A stretch of DNA of 46,369 nucleotides. It comes from Deltaproteobacteria bacterium (lineage in GTDB: Bacteria > Desulfobacterota > Desulfarculia > Adiutricales > Adiutricaceae). The stretch lies in assembly GCA_031264185.1 (NCBI GenBank), contig JAISEL010000040.1:1-46369 (forward strand), given 5' to 3'. A program made the translations under genes and the position numbers. This document shows, piece after piece, positions 1-8,295 of this stretch (positions within the stretch are counted from its first letter, which is position 1; each line of letters starts with the position of its first letter). Under the pieces are notes generated by a model. It saw only the letters and a list, made by a program, of their open reading frames with translations, had not been told where the DNA came from and did no database searches.

Positions 1-1257
1 TTAAATCCTGATGAGTATTTAAACAATATTATAAAAAATAAAATGCAGAGTCTGCCGCAAGCTCATTCTCAGGATGAGCTGAATTCAAATGTACATGGAA
101 TTATTAAACAATTGCAAAATGATCATTCAAAAGTTAAAAAAATTTTTGACCATGATAAAATTAAATACGCGAAAGTCGAGGCGAAACCAAAGAATAAATT
201 GATTCTCATAATTATCCGCCGGGGTAATAATTTACCAAAACTTCTCTTTTTCAGAACTTAATAATTTGGTTGACCTGACGCTTACGCGCTGTTACGCTAA
301 TATTTGCGGCATTACCGAGGAAGAGCTGGTTTTTTATTCTCAGGACTATTTCCCCCGCAGTTTAAAAGATTTACTGCGAATGAAATTCAGCAATTTACCT
401 CCGGATTCCACTGAAACTGATTTATTGAATAAAATCCGACACTTTTATGGCGGTTACTCCTGGGACGGCGAGACCATGGTCTATAAATGAACTTTTTCAG
501 GAAAAAACATTTCATTGTTTTTGGTATGAATCAGGTTCTCCCGCTTTTTTGATCAATTTAATAAAAGCAAACAAAGTAAACTTCGATTTCTTTGACAAAA
601 ACAATACTATTTCAGACCTTTCAAATGCTGTTGATATCGGACATTTTACTCCTAAAGCTTTAGCATTCAAAACTGAATATCTAACTATTGATAAAGTTGA
701 CCGCACTAAAAGCACCCCTAGCTATTCGTTGAAAACACCCAATTTCGAAGTTGAATATTCCGTTATGGTTTATTTATTGCATTATAATTGCAATAATATA
801 ACTGATATAGACAAATTTACCGCGCTTTTAGAAGAAAAAGGCAAATATCATTCTGCAAATTGTCATTGAGAAAGATCACCTAAATGCCGCCAATGCCTTT
901 ACTGGTTTTTTGGCTAACATTGCCTGCTCTCTTCATCTCTCTTGTGAAGCTTATCATATAACATTATTTTGTTTTTTTACAAGACAAAATATTATAAAAC
1001 AAGAATCTGTCAGCGGCGGCATTCTGGATTGCGCTTTTGAGGCTCCAAATTGGGAAACATTTGTTTTTGAGATGAAATATGCCCGCTCTACCAAAAAAAT
1101 GGAGGATACACCGTCAACTAAGGACAATAACGGAAACTCTGCCAGGAGCTTTAAAAAAGTTAAATTAAGCCACCCAGAGATCAGCCGGGCTTTAGATAAG
1201 GCCGTTGATGCGGCCATGAAGCAGATTGAAGAAAATCAATATCCGGCCAAATATTGA
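1..1257 (+). pseudogene. Broken AAA-ATPase-like / PD-(D/E)XK family protein (PF09820 + PF08011 type)
   Basis: The gene is open at the left edge and can be followed through four changes of frame. Frame 1 (1 to about 207) ends at KNKLILI, which matches the strand before the Walker B-type IDEYD motif of this family. A MITE end (206-230) follows, and the IDEYD motif and the stretch up to the GVTKF motif are missing, probably some 70 codons. Frame 3 resumes with FTKTSLF at 231. After a T run near 246-251, frame 2 gives FSELNNLVDLTLT and FYGGYSWDGETMVY (to about 488). Frame 3 gives LFQEKTFHCFWYESGSPAFL (to about 855). Frame 1 gives IVIEKDHLNAAN and the nuclease-like end, with VFEMKY as the E-x-K motif and MKQIEENQYPAKY. 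These proteins are often expanded in gut and symbiont bacteria; their function is not settled. One deletion plus three frameshifts make it non-functional. Confidence 0.85.
206..230 (+). repeat. Solitary MITE terminal repeat at a deletion junction
   Basis: The 25 bases closely match the right terminal repeat of the MITE at 1371-1465; bases 210-232 are the exact reverse complement of 1369-1391. The core is CCGCCGGGGTAATAA. Recognisable ATPase-like coding sequence stops at its left side and restarts at base 231, so it marks where an element inserted and then left with adjacent gene sequence. Confidence 0.7.
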
Positions 1258-1370
1258 TTGGCAGCCAGGCCGTAAAGTGTATAAAGTGGCCAGAACAGTT
1301 TGCGTGCGAAAGCGCGTCAGATTTGCTTTTGAAAAATATAAACTTCCAGCTTGCTAATATATTTATCTAA

Positions 1371-1465
1371 TTATTACCCCGGCGGATAATTTTGATACAA
1401 ACAAGTCACCATAAGGTAAAATCAATAAAGAAGTAGATTATCATAATAATCCGCCGAGGTAATAA
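1371..1465. mobile_element. Small non-autonomous element (MITE family 1), ~95 bp
   Basis: Two terminal inverted repeats of about 27 bases (1371-1397 and 1439-1465) match at about 24 positions. They begin TTATTACCCCGGCGGAT on the left and TTATTACCTCGGCGGAT on the right (read inward). The central 40 bases have no coding capacity. No clear target duplication is visible. The same terminal repeat occurs alone at 206-230, so the element has moved or recombined at least twice here. The transposase family that would mobilise it cannot be told. Confidence 0.65.
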
Positions 1466-1882
1466 CTGCTGCTTCTCCTTGCTGATATATCAAAAAAACA
1501 ATATTTCAGTCTTCTTAGCATACTTATATAACTCTCAAATTTCAGGCCAGCCAACCGGGCTGACATTCATAGACCTTTTGACCTGGATTTTAAGCTTCGT
1601 CTGCCAGACTAAGTAATCTGAACGGATCGCCACCGGTTGGCCTGGTCATAGTCCGGAGTTAAAAAAAAATCAAAAAAACCGACCCCAAGTTGTATGCGTG
1701 GTTTAGTAAATATCGCAATTATTACATATTTTGACTGTTCATAAAATGTAGTGCAATTCAGCTTTGTCCTGCCGTAATAAAGGAATCAGCTCAGTCAGTT
1801 TACTTCATATGAGCTTTTTTTACTCCCTAAAAATATTTTCCAACTGTCCTGCTTGATTTTTACGTAGGCCAAAAAGTATCTG

Positions 1883-1914
1883 AAAAATAAAGCCCGAATA
1901 TATATTACCCGGGC
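1883..1914 (-). terminator. Probable intrinsic terminator of the exported-protein gene
   Basis: On the minus strand, GCCCG (1914-1910) pairs with CGGGC (1896-1892) around an A/T palindrome and is followed by a U-rich tract (1891-1883). It lies about 80 bases past the stop of the gene at 1996-3036. Confidence 0.5.
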
Positions 1915-1995
1915 CACTTGCAAATTCAACCGTTTCATTAACCGCTCCCCAAATGAACCCTATTTAACCGGCCGCCAAGCACCTGAGGCGGCCAG

Positions 1996-3036
1996 CTAGC
2001 GGTCCAAGTAGGCGGTATCAGGATCGGCGGAAACAAGCTTCTCAGCAGATGAAGCCGGAACGGCCAATCCTCCGGCCTCCGGCGGAACAAGAGCAGATCC
2101 CGGATTAACCAAAAACGAAGGGGGCAGGTTCTGGATTATGACCGGGATATCGGCCTCTAAAACCGGGGTCCCGACCCAGTTGTCGGTCTTGCCGCGGTTA
2201 TTGTAGAGTTTCATGGAATAGCGGCCGTCAGTCACCGAAATGACGTCTACGTTGGTACTGACAAATTGGCGAAATAATCCAAATGTCAGTCTCTCCAGCT
2301 CAAAACCGTTTAGATTAGGATTGGCTCTGGCTTCTAAAGCCACTCCTTGGTCGACTGATTTAAATATGGCCTGAATACTGGGATCGTATTGAGCAGTCCT
2401 TAAATCCCTGGCTCTGCGGTATTCCCAAAATAAGCCTACGGTTAGATTTTGGGAGGCTGATTCCCATAACGTTCCGTCTTGGCGGCTGAATACAAGCCGG
2501 GAATTGTTCAGGTAATTAAAATTGAAGGAAAGATAAGGCCGGTGCCAGTTAAGGTACCATGGTCCACGGCCCCACCATTGATTCGGCCGGTGATAGGGCC
2601 TGTAGCCTGGCCTATGATCCGGCCTGGGGCCGGGCCGGGAGTTCTGATCTGGGTGGGGTCTGAAGTTAAGCGGCCTTTGGCCTGAAGAAGGAGGAGCAAG
2701 CCTTTCGACCGGCCGTCTTTGCCTAAAGACTTCCGTCTGAGGCCTGGGCGTCTGACTGGGTTGAGCCTGGACACTGGGCGGTTGAACAACCATCGCACCC
2801 GGAGGCGGTGTCTGGGGATTGGTGGGGCGGTCTCGGCTGACATCAGGTCTTTGGCCGCGCTGTACTCTTTCGCCCTGAGATCTCTGGCTGCGCTGGGTGC
2901 GGCTATTGGGGTCTCTGAACTGACTGTTTCGGTCCCTGTTCTGGGCCTCCAAGGTGTCCGACCAAAAACCGGAAAAGACTAAAGCCAAGACCAAAGCCAA
3001 AAAGGCTGATAGGCATATTTTTTTCCACCCACTCAT
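1996..3036 (-). CDS. Exported Arg/Pro/Gln-rich protein of unknown function
   Basis: 346 residues. The N-terminus is a signal peptide (hydrophobic core about residues 8-24, ending near SDTLEAQ). Residues about 33-160 are low complexity, rich in Arg, Pro, Gln, Asn and Ser, with several RPxHRPxxRP-like runs that also include His and Tyr. A more normal globular region follows from about 165, containing LWESASQNLTVGLFWEYRR and an end rich in hydrophobic and Pro residues. The ATG at 3036 is preceded by AAGGAG at good spacing. I do not recognise a family. The basic, Pro-rich linker in an exported protein suggests an envelope location with contacts to acidic polymers, but that is inference. It stands alone, with its own terminator. 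Confidence 0.75.
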   Translation of the reverse strand: MSGWKKICLSAFLALVLALVFSGFWSDTLEAQNRDRNSQFRDPNSRTQRSQRSQGERVQRGQRPDVSRDRPTNPQTPPPGAMVVQPPSVQAQPSQTPRPQTEVFRQRRPVERLAPPSSGQRPLNFRPHPDQNSRPGPRPDHRPGYRPYHRPNQWWGRGPWYLNWHRPYLSFNFNYLNNSRLVFSRQDGTLWESASQNLTVGLFWEYRRARDLRTAQYDPSIQAIFKSVDQGVALEARANPNLNGFELERLTFGLFRQFVSTNVDVISVTDGRYSMKLYNNRGKTDNWVGTPVLEADIPVIIQNLPPSFLVNPGSALVPPEAGGLAVPASSAEKLVSADPDTAYLDR

Positions 3037-3282
3037 AACAGCTCCTTGAAACCCGTGTCAACAAAACCTTAACTTCTAAAATTAAGGCCATCGGGTGTAT
3101 CATTACTAAAGTCAGAGCAAGTTTCAGGCCAACCTGAAATTATATTGAAAAGCCTGTCTCCACCGCAGGAAAGTTTGGGGGCACTTTTGGCTCCCGGAAT
3201 TACTGTGTAATAATTATACTAAATCTTTTGGGAATCTGAGGATTTATAGGCCAAAATTTAGAATACAAGGACATCTTAGCCC

Positions 3283-3741
3283 ATGGACATTGTCAAAACC
3301 TATCCATTGGCCCAAAGACTGCCGGAACTAAAAGAAGAACTTCTGGAACTCTGGGCCGAATCAGTCGAACAAACCCATCATTTTTTGGAACATGAAGACA
3401 TCCAGACTCTGAAACCTGCGGTTCTGGCCGCTTTAGGTGAAATTCCGGTCTTAGCAGCAGCCTTTGACAAGGAAGAGCAAATTAACGGCTTTATCGGGGT
3501 CCAGAACCGTAAAGTAGAAATGCTCTTCCTGCGCCCTCGGGCTATCGGCTTGGGCCTGGGGCGCCTTCTGTTAACATGGGCGGTCCAAACGACCGAAGCT
3601 TATCTGGTTGATGTTAATGAACAAAATCATTCGGCTTTAGCTTTTTACCTGAAAATGGGCTTTGAAATTTTTAGCCGTTCGGAAGCGGACAGCCAAAATA
3701 ACCCTTTCCCCCTGCTGCACTTGAAACTGATCGGCTCCTAA
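3283..3741 (+). CDS. GNAT-family N-acetyltransferase (YjaB-like)
   Basis: 152 residues, the usual size for a single GNAT domain. The acetyl-CoA binding segment reads LRPRAIGLGLGRLLLTWA (about residues 86-103), a variant of the R/Q-x-x-G-x-G/A motif. It is followed by VDVNEQNHSALAFYLKMGFE, the typical beta-alpha-beta end with the conserved N-x-x-A-x-x-F-Y and GF. The N-terminus (WAESVEQTHHFL) resembles the YjaB group. It should move an acetyl group from acetyl-CoA to an amine; the acceptor is unknown. The ATG at 3283 has AAGG upstream. It is monocistronic, separated by about 420 AT-rich bases from lpxC. Confidence 0.85.
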   Translation: MDIVKTYPLAQRLPELKEELLELWAESVEQTHHFLEHEDIQTLKPAVLAALGEIPVLAAAFDKEEQINGFIGVQNRKVEMLFLRPRAIGLGLGRLLLTWAVQTTEAYLVDVNEQNHSALAFYLKMGFEIFSRSEADSQNNPFPLLHLKLIGS

Positions 3742-4163
3742 CAAACTCAGACTTTTACAGCCCAAACAAAAAGTCAAAAAAATTCCGCCACCGCAATTTA
3801 TTTTAGAAATTTTTAAATTAAAGTTACTCTTTTACAAATATTTAGTGATAAAAATAGCCATATTTAGATATATTATATAGGACTAAAATTTTAAAAATAT
3901 AGATTCCCAGATTCCCAAAATCCAGCCCACAAATAAAATTGTCGCCTTCAGTCCTCACAGTGCGTGGTGATTTGACAACGCCATTTTTAAGAGTTTTATT
4001 AAATTAGGCTAATTAGGTAAAAAAATTTACATTACTGTTCTGATAGCCATGTAATTTAAAGCTAATAGAGGGTGGCCTGATTATTGCTAAGAAAATAATT
4101 GAGCCGAAAAGTCAAAAAAGCGGTTCATTTTTTGGTTAGCCTTAAGACCAGTTGAGGAATTGA
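3742..4163. other. AT-rich gap upstream of lpxC
   Basis: Strongly AT-rich, especially 3780-3900. No coding region is recognisable. It probably carries the lpxC promoter, but I cannot choose one with good -35 and -10 hexamers. Confidence 0.5.
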
Positions 4164-5123
4164 ATGCACTTCCACCAAAAGACCATAAAACACAGCCTCC
4201 AAATCAGAGGCCAAGGACTCCACACCGGTCGGATGATTGATGTGGTCTTAAGCCCCAGGCCTATTAATACCGGAATCTGGTTTGAAAGGACCGACCTGAA
4301 TCATTCCGTGCCTATTCTGGCCTCAGCGGAAAACGTCTCCGATACGAGTCTGGCCACCACTATCGGCCACGGCGCTCAGAGCCTTAGTACTCTGGAACAT
4401 CTACTGGCGGCCCTGGGCGGTCTGGGCATATCTAATCTCAAGGTCGACATCAACGGACCCGAAGCTCCGATTTTGGACGGTTCGGCCGAACCATGGGTCA
4501 AACTTTTAATGAGCGCCGGCTTTCAGACATTAAATGCGGCCCGGCCTTACTTACAGGTCATAAAACCTTTGAAGCTGACCGACGGAGACAAGTTTATTGC
4601 CGCAGAACCGGCCAATAGTTTTTCCGTTGATTTTACCATAGATTTCCCTGGTTTCCTGAAAACCCAGAACCTTACTTTTAAGTTTTCCAAAGCCTCGTTT
4701 GTCAGTGAAATAAGCCCGGCCCGGACTTTCTGCTTACTAAAAGACGTGGAAACCATGAAGCTAAACGGCAAAGCTTTAGGCGGAGGTCTGGACAACTCCG
4801 TAGTCGTCGGCGATGACGGGATTTTAAACCCAGAAGGACTGCGCTTTCCCGATGAGTGCGTACGCCATAAGATCCTTGATTTCATAGGTGATATGTCTTT
4901 AGCTCAGGCCCCTATTATGGGCAAATTCACGGCTTACAAGACCGGCCATACCCTTAATCAAAAATTCCTGTCTTCCTTATTAAACGGAGCCCATTATCTG
5001 GAAAGAGTCAAACCTCAGATCATTACCTCCATAGTCCCCAGAAATTATGAGCTGCCGAGACCTTCTTTAAGCCCGCTCTGTATTAACTCTGAAAACGAAG
5101 TTTTAAATCCGGCCTTTGGCTGA
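4164..5123 (+). CDS. lpxC: UDP-3-O-acyl-N-acetylglucosamine deacetylase
   Basis: 319 residues, close to the 300-310 usual for LpxC. It removes the acetyl group from UDP-3-O-acyl-GlcNAc, the committed step of lipid A synthesis, in the cytoplasm with Zn2+. The zinc ligands are visible: His79 in STLEHLLAA, and His235 and Asp239 in CVRHKILDFIGD. Glu78 is the expected general base and His262 in YKTGHTLNQK the catalytic histidine. The start motif HSLQIRGQGLHTG and the NGPEAPILDGSA motif of domain I are intact. The ATG at 4164 has GAGGA 5 bases upstream. A perfect terminator follows. It stands apart from other lipid A or cell-division genes, unlike the ftsZ-lpxC arrangement of enterics. Confidence 0.97.
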   Translation: MHFHQKTIKHSLQIRGQGLHTGRMIDVVLSPRPINTGIWFERTDLNHSVPILASAENVSDTSLATTIGHGAQSLSTLEHLLAALGGLGISNLKVDINGPEAPILDGSAEPWVKLLMSAGFQTLNAARPYLQVIKPLKLTDGDKFIAAEPANSFSVDFTIDFPGFLKTQNLTFKFSKASFVSEISPARTFCLLKDVETMKLNGKALGGGLDNSVVVGDDGILNPEGLRFPDECVRHKILDFIGDMSLAQAPIMGKFTAYKTGHTLNQKFLSSLLNGAHYLERVKPQIITSIVPRNYELPRPSLSPLCINSENEVLNPAFG

Positions 5124-5152
5124 TTAATACAGTTTTTTTCGGATATTTATGC

Positions 5153-5178
5153 AAAGGGCTCTGCAGAGCCCTTTTTTA
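5153..5178 (+). terminator. Intrinsic terminator of lpxC
   Basis: A perfect 22-base palindrome (5153-5174, core GGGCTCTGCAGAGCCC) runs into six T residues. It begins 30 bases after the lpxC stop. Confidence 0.92.
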
Positions 5179-5288
5179 TCTTCTAAAGACATACGGCCGG
5201 AAATTCAGCCTTCCCCGGCCGGCAGCTAACCTCCAAAATCTTATATCATCATTTACTGCCGCCAGATCCATGATCCACGATAAGGGGC

Positions 5289-5317
5289 TTGACAAAAAGC
5301 CGGGCTTTGGCCATAAT
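5289..5317 (+). promoter_or_regulatory. Candidate sigma70-type promoter
   Basis: TTGACA (5289-5294), a 17-base spacer and CATAAT (5312-5317). The next gene on this strand is the EF-G paralogue about 500 bases on, so a transcript from here would have a long AT-rich leader with the hairpin at 5782-5808 near its end. Confidence 0.4.
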
Positions 5318-5826
5318 CTCAAGGCTTAAAGGAAAAATTCCGGCTCAAAAAATCAAGCGCAACCAAGACTGCCGGACCTTTTAGTTATAAATTATACATT
5401 AATTTTGATAATAAAATTTTTTTATAAGTCAATTAAAATAAATTTGAATTTATTATTTAATAATAAACTCAAAAAGAGTAAACATATTTTAGACAAGCCT
5501 ATTTTAATTGATCTGACAGAGCCTTAATTTAATTATTTAAATTATATTACGATATTTAGACTCTGGATTTATTTATGGATTCACTGCATTTTCAGCCTGG
5601 ATTATTTCTTGTTTTGTTGGAAAAAACTTTAGCTTAAATGACCTCATTTTGAGCTGAATTCTTTGTCTTAGTTAATTTTTCTCCCAGGCTGCGGCCGGAG
5701 TCAACAAGCCATAAGGATGGATCCGAATTTTTTCGGCCTGTTCTGAGGACAACCTAAAATAATAAGGAGACTGCGTTTTCGCCTGGGCCAATTTGCCCCG
5801 GGTTTTTTGCGCAATTGAAAAATCGG
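5318..5826. other. Long AT-rich leader region before the EF-G paralogue
   Basis: 5390-5560 is extremely AT-rich. No gene is seen. The last 70 bases become GC-rich and hold a Shine-Dalgarno-like AGGAG (5764-5768) without a usable start behind it, and the hairpin at 5782-5808. Confidence 0.45.
5782..5808 (+). terminator. Terminator-like hairpin just before the EF-G paralogue start (possible attenuator)
   Basis: CCTGGGC (5782-5788) pairs with GCCCCGG (5795-5801) except for one mismatch. The loop is CAATTT, and GTTTTTT follows (5802-5808). The distance to the ATG at 5827 is only 18 bases. No upstream gene lies close on this strand, so it may attenuate its own downstream gene. Confidence 0.5.
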
Positions 5827-7908
5827 ATGAAAGACGTTGCAAAACAGAGAACCATCGCTCTTATTTCGCATGGCGGTTCCGGCAAAACCACCATGGCCGA
5901 AGCCTTTTTGTACTTTACCAAGGTGACGAGCCGATTCGGCTCAGTAACCGACGGCACCAGCGTTCTGGATTTCGAACCCGAAGAAATCAAGCGCAAAAGC
6001 AGCCTCAACACTTCTTTTCACTCCTTCACCTGGAAGAAAAACCAGATTACCTTCGCCGACACCCCGGGGGGTGAAAATTTCTTGAACGATACCCGCACAG
6101 CCATGCAGGGTGTGGACGGAGCGGTGGTTCTGGTAGACGCCGTGGATATGGTCAAAGTCTCTACGGAAAAAGGCTGGGCTTTCTCCGACACATTCGGCCT
6201 GCCCCGCCTTTTAGTCATTAACAAAATGGACCGGGAGCGGGCTGATTTCTTCAAGACTTTAGAGAACATCCAGGAGATCTTCACCCACCCCAAAGCTGTT
6301 CCGGTGGTCTTGCCTGTTGGGGCCGAGAACTCCTTTTCAGGGGTGGTCGATCTTTTAAGGCAAAAAGCTTTTACTTACGATCAGACCGGCAAAGCCACGG
6401 AGACTGACATTCCGGCCGATATGGCCGAGAACGTCGCCAAATGGCGGGATAAACTCATTGAAGACATTGCCGAAACCGACGATGTTCTTCTGGAAAAGTT
6501 TTTAGACGGCCACGACTTATCCGGGGAAGAGCTGGACAATGCTTTAAGGAACGCTGTGTTAAGCGGCCAGATTGCCCCGGTCACTGCGGCCTCCGGCCTT
6601 AAGCTTATCGGTCTGGATGTCATATTGGATATGATTATCGGTCTTCTGCCCTCACCTCTGGAAAGAAAACCGGCTCTTGGTGCGGCCTCGACTGATTCGG
6701 CTGAGGAGATCGCAAAGATACCCGAACCTTCGGCGCCTTTCAGCGGTCTGGTCATTAAGACGACCGTGGACCCCTTTGCAGGCCAATTAACCATATTCCG
6801 GATCATTTCCGGGACCCTGACCCCTGACGGCGGCTTTCTAAACGTCTCCAGGGGCCAGAAAGAGCGATTCGGCCAGCTTTTGGCTCTGGAAGGCAAAGCC
6901 CAGAAAGCGGTGGAAGAAGCCGGTCCCGGCGACATCGTTGCAGTTTCCAAACTGAAAAACACTCTGACCGGCGACAGCATAGCCGATGAGGCCAGCCCCG
7001 TCGTCTTTAAGGCCGTGCCGCCCATGGAACCGGTGGTCTCATTTGCGGTGGAAGCCAAAAACAAGGGTGATGAGGAAAAAGTTTTCGCAGCTATCAACAA
7101 AATGACAGTGGAAGACGTTACTCTACGCCTGACCCGCAATAACCAGACCAAAGAAATGATCCTCTCCGGCATGGGCCAGGTTCACTTGGACGCCATGCTG
7201 GAGAAAATTAAGCGCAAATACGGCGTCGAAGTGGTCCTGAAAGCCCCTAAAGTGGCCTTCAAAGAAACCATCAAAGGTAAAGCCAAAGTTCAGGGCAAGT
7301 ATAAAAAACAGACCGGCGGTAAAGGCCAGTACGGCGATGCAGTCATCGAACTGGAACCCCTGCCCAGGGGTGAAGGCTTCATTTTTGAAGATAAGATTGT
7401 CGGCGGCGTTATTCCCCGTCAGTACATCCCGGCTGTGGAAAAAGGCATTGTGGAGGCTATGGTCGGCGGTGTAGTCAGCGGCAATCCGGTGGTGGACTGT
7501 AAAGTGGCCCTGGTTTTCGGCAGCTATCACGATGTGGACTCTTCGGAAATGGCCTTTAAGATCGCCGGCTCCATGGCTTTCAAAAAAGCCTTCCTGGAGT
7601 GCACCCCGACCATTTTAGAGCCCATCATGCTCTTAACCGTCACTGTGCCCGACGAATTCATGGGTGACGTTATGGGCGACATATCCAGTCGGCGGGGCAA
7701 ACTCCTAGGCACGGAAAGCCACGGTAAAAGACAGGTCATTAATGCCCATGTGCCCCAGATGGAGCTTTTATCTTATTCGCCTTCCCTGACATCCATGACA
7801 GGCGGACGCGGTTCATTTTCCCTGGAGTTTGCGCACTATGACGAAGCTCCGGCCCAAATCCGGGACAAGGTCATAAGCGAGTATAAGCCTCAGGAAGAAA
7901 AGGAATAG
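5827..7908 (+). CDS. fusA2: Elongation factor G paralogue (EF-G-like, FusA2 group)
   Basis: 693 residues from the ATG at 5827 (a TTG at 5815 would add four); neither start has a good ribosome-binding site. Five-domain translational GTPase. Numbering from 5815: P-loop SHGGSGKT at 18-25, G3 DTPGG at 82-86, G4 NKMD at 136-139. Domain II starts near FSGLVIKTTVDPFAGQL, and domain IV has GGKGQYGDAVIELEPL and GVIPRQYIPAVEKGI. Two departures from housekeeping EF-G stand out: switch I lacks the usual R-G-I-T sequence (here KRKSSLNTSF), and the catalytic DTPGH histidine is Gly. This fits the EF-G-like paralogues described in several phyla, where GTPase behaviour and roles differ (for example recycling or regulation). 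It should act on the ribosome; the exact role is unknown. It stands alone with its own terminator. Confidence 0.92.
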   Translation: MKDVAKQRTIALISHGGSGKTTMAEAFLYFTKVTSRFGSVTDGTSVLDFEPEEIKRKSSLNTSFHSFTWKKNQITFADTPGGENFLNDTRTAMQGVDGAVVLVDAVDMVKVSTEKGWAFSDTFGLPRLLVINKMDRERADFFKTLENIQEIFTHPKAVPVVLPVGAENSFSGVVDLLRQKAFTYDQTGKATETDIPADMAENVAKWRDKLIEDIAETDDVLLEKFLDGHDLSGEELDNALRNAVLSGQIAPVTAASGLKLIGLDVILDMIIGLLPSPLERKPALGAASTDSAEEIAKIPEPSAPFSGLVIKTTVDPFAGQLTIFRIISGTLTPDGGFLNVSRGQKERFGQLLALEGKAQKAVEEAGPGDIVAVSKLKNTLTGDSIADEASPVVFKAVPPMEPVVSFAVEAKNKGDEEKVFAAINKMTVEDVTLRLTRNNQTKEMILSGMGQVHLDAMLEKIKRKYGVEVVLKAPKVAFKETIKGKAKVQGKYKKQTGGKGQYGDAVIELEPLPRGEGFIFEDKIVGGVIPRQYIPAVEKGIVEAMVGGVVSGNPVVDCKVALVFGSYHDVDSSEMAFKIAGSMAFKKAFLECTPTILEPIMLLTVTVPDEFMGDVMGDISSRRGKLLGTESHGKRQVINAHVPQMELLSYSPSLTSMTGGRGSFSLEFAHYDEAPAQIRDKVISEYKPQEEKE

Positions 7909-7938
7909 CTTTAAGCGGCCAAATCTTTTTCAATACCC

Positions 7939-7973
7939 GCGCCGGGTCCGTAATTGGGCCCGGCGCTTTTTTT
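7939..7973 (+). terminator. Intrinsic terminator of the EF-G paralogue
   Basis: GCGCCGGGTCC (7939-7949) pairs with GGGCCCGGCGC (7956-7966), including one G-U pair, around a 6-base loop. Seven T residues follow. Confidence 0.93.
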
Positions 7974-8025
7974 GGCCCGTATAGTTTTTTTTCAGCCCTG
8001 TAAAAAATTTTTAGATCAGAACTAT

Positions 8026-8060
8026 TTGACATACTCCCGCAGCTGAAGACCGTGGGATTC
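8026..8060 (+). mobile_element. Probable IS200/IS605-type element end, remnant
   Basis: TTGACATACTCCCGCAGC followed by an A/G-rich loop and GACCGTGGGATTC resembles the imperfect terminal hairpins of IS200/IS605-group elements (CCCGC...GTGGG). No tnpA or tnpB reading frame survives next to it. From here to 8295 I see no other gene. Confidence 0.45.
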
Positions 8061-8295
8061 AGGGATCAGCGAAGAGCGCCGACAGAGGCTGATCTTATGA
8101 CTTCTCTCCGAGAGCCGATGTCCCGACTCTGAGGATTTTCAAAGTTTTAACATGATCATGCCTCTGAATAAAGAAGATGGGCAAAAAGGCATCCGGCCTC
8201 TCATCCAACAGCCTAAGCCTGGGGTCTCCCGGCGTTTTCTTCATAACCAATACGGGTCGGGTGGATTATTAATAAACAAAAAGACAGAGGGATTT

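Larger units (their letters stand above)
1258..1995. other. Intergenic region with one MITE, otherwise no gene seen
   Basis: Apart from the MITE at 1371-1465 and the terminator at 1883-1914, I see no reading frame with family resemblance. A short inverted pair built on CCAACCGG lies near 1548-1560 and 1632-1646. Base composition swings between AT-rich and balanced. Confidence 0.5.

Noticed and set aside
6381-7172. 263-codon open frame antisense to the EF-G paralogue
   Set aside because: It lies wholly within a well-supported gene, and its open state follows from that gene's codon use; Ser/Arg-rich and without family resemblance.
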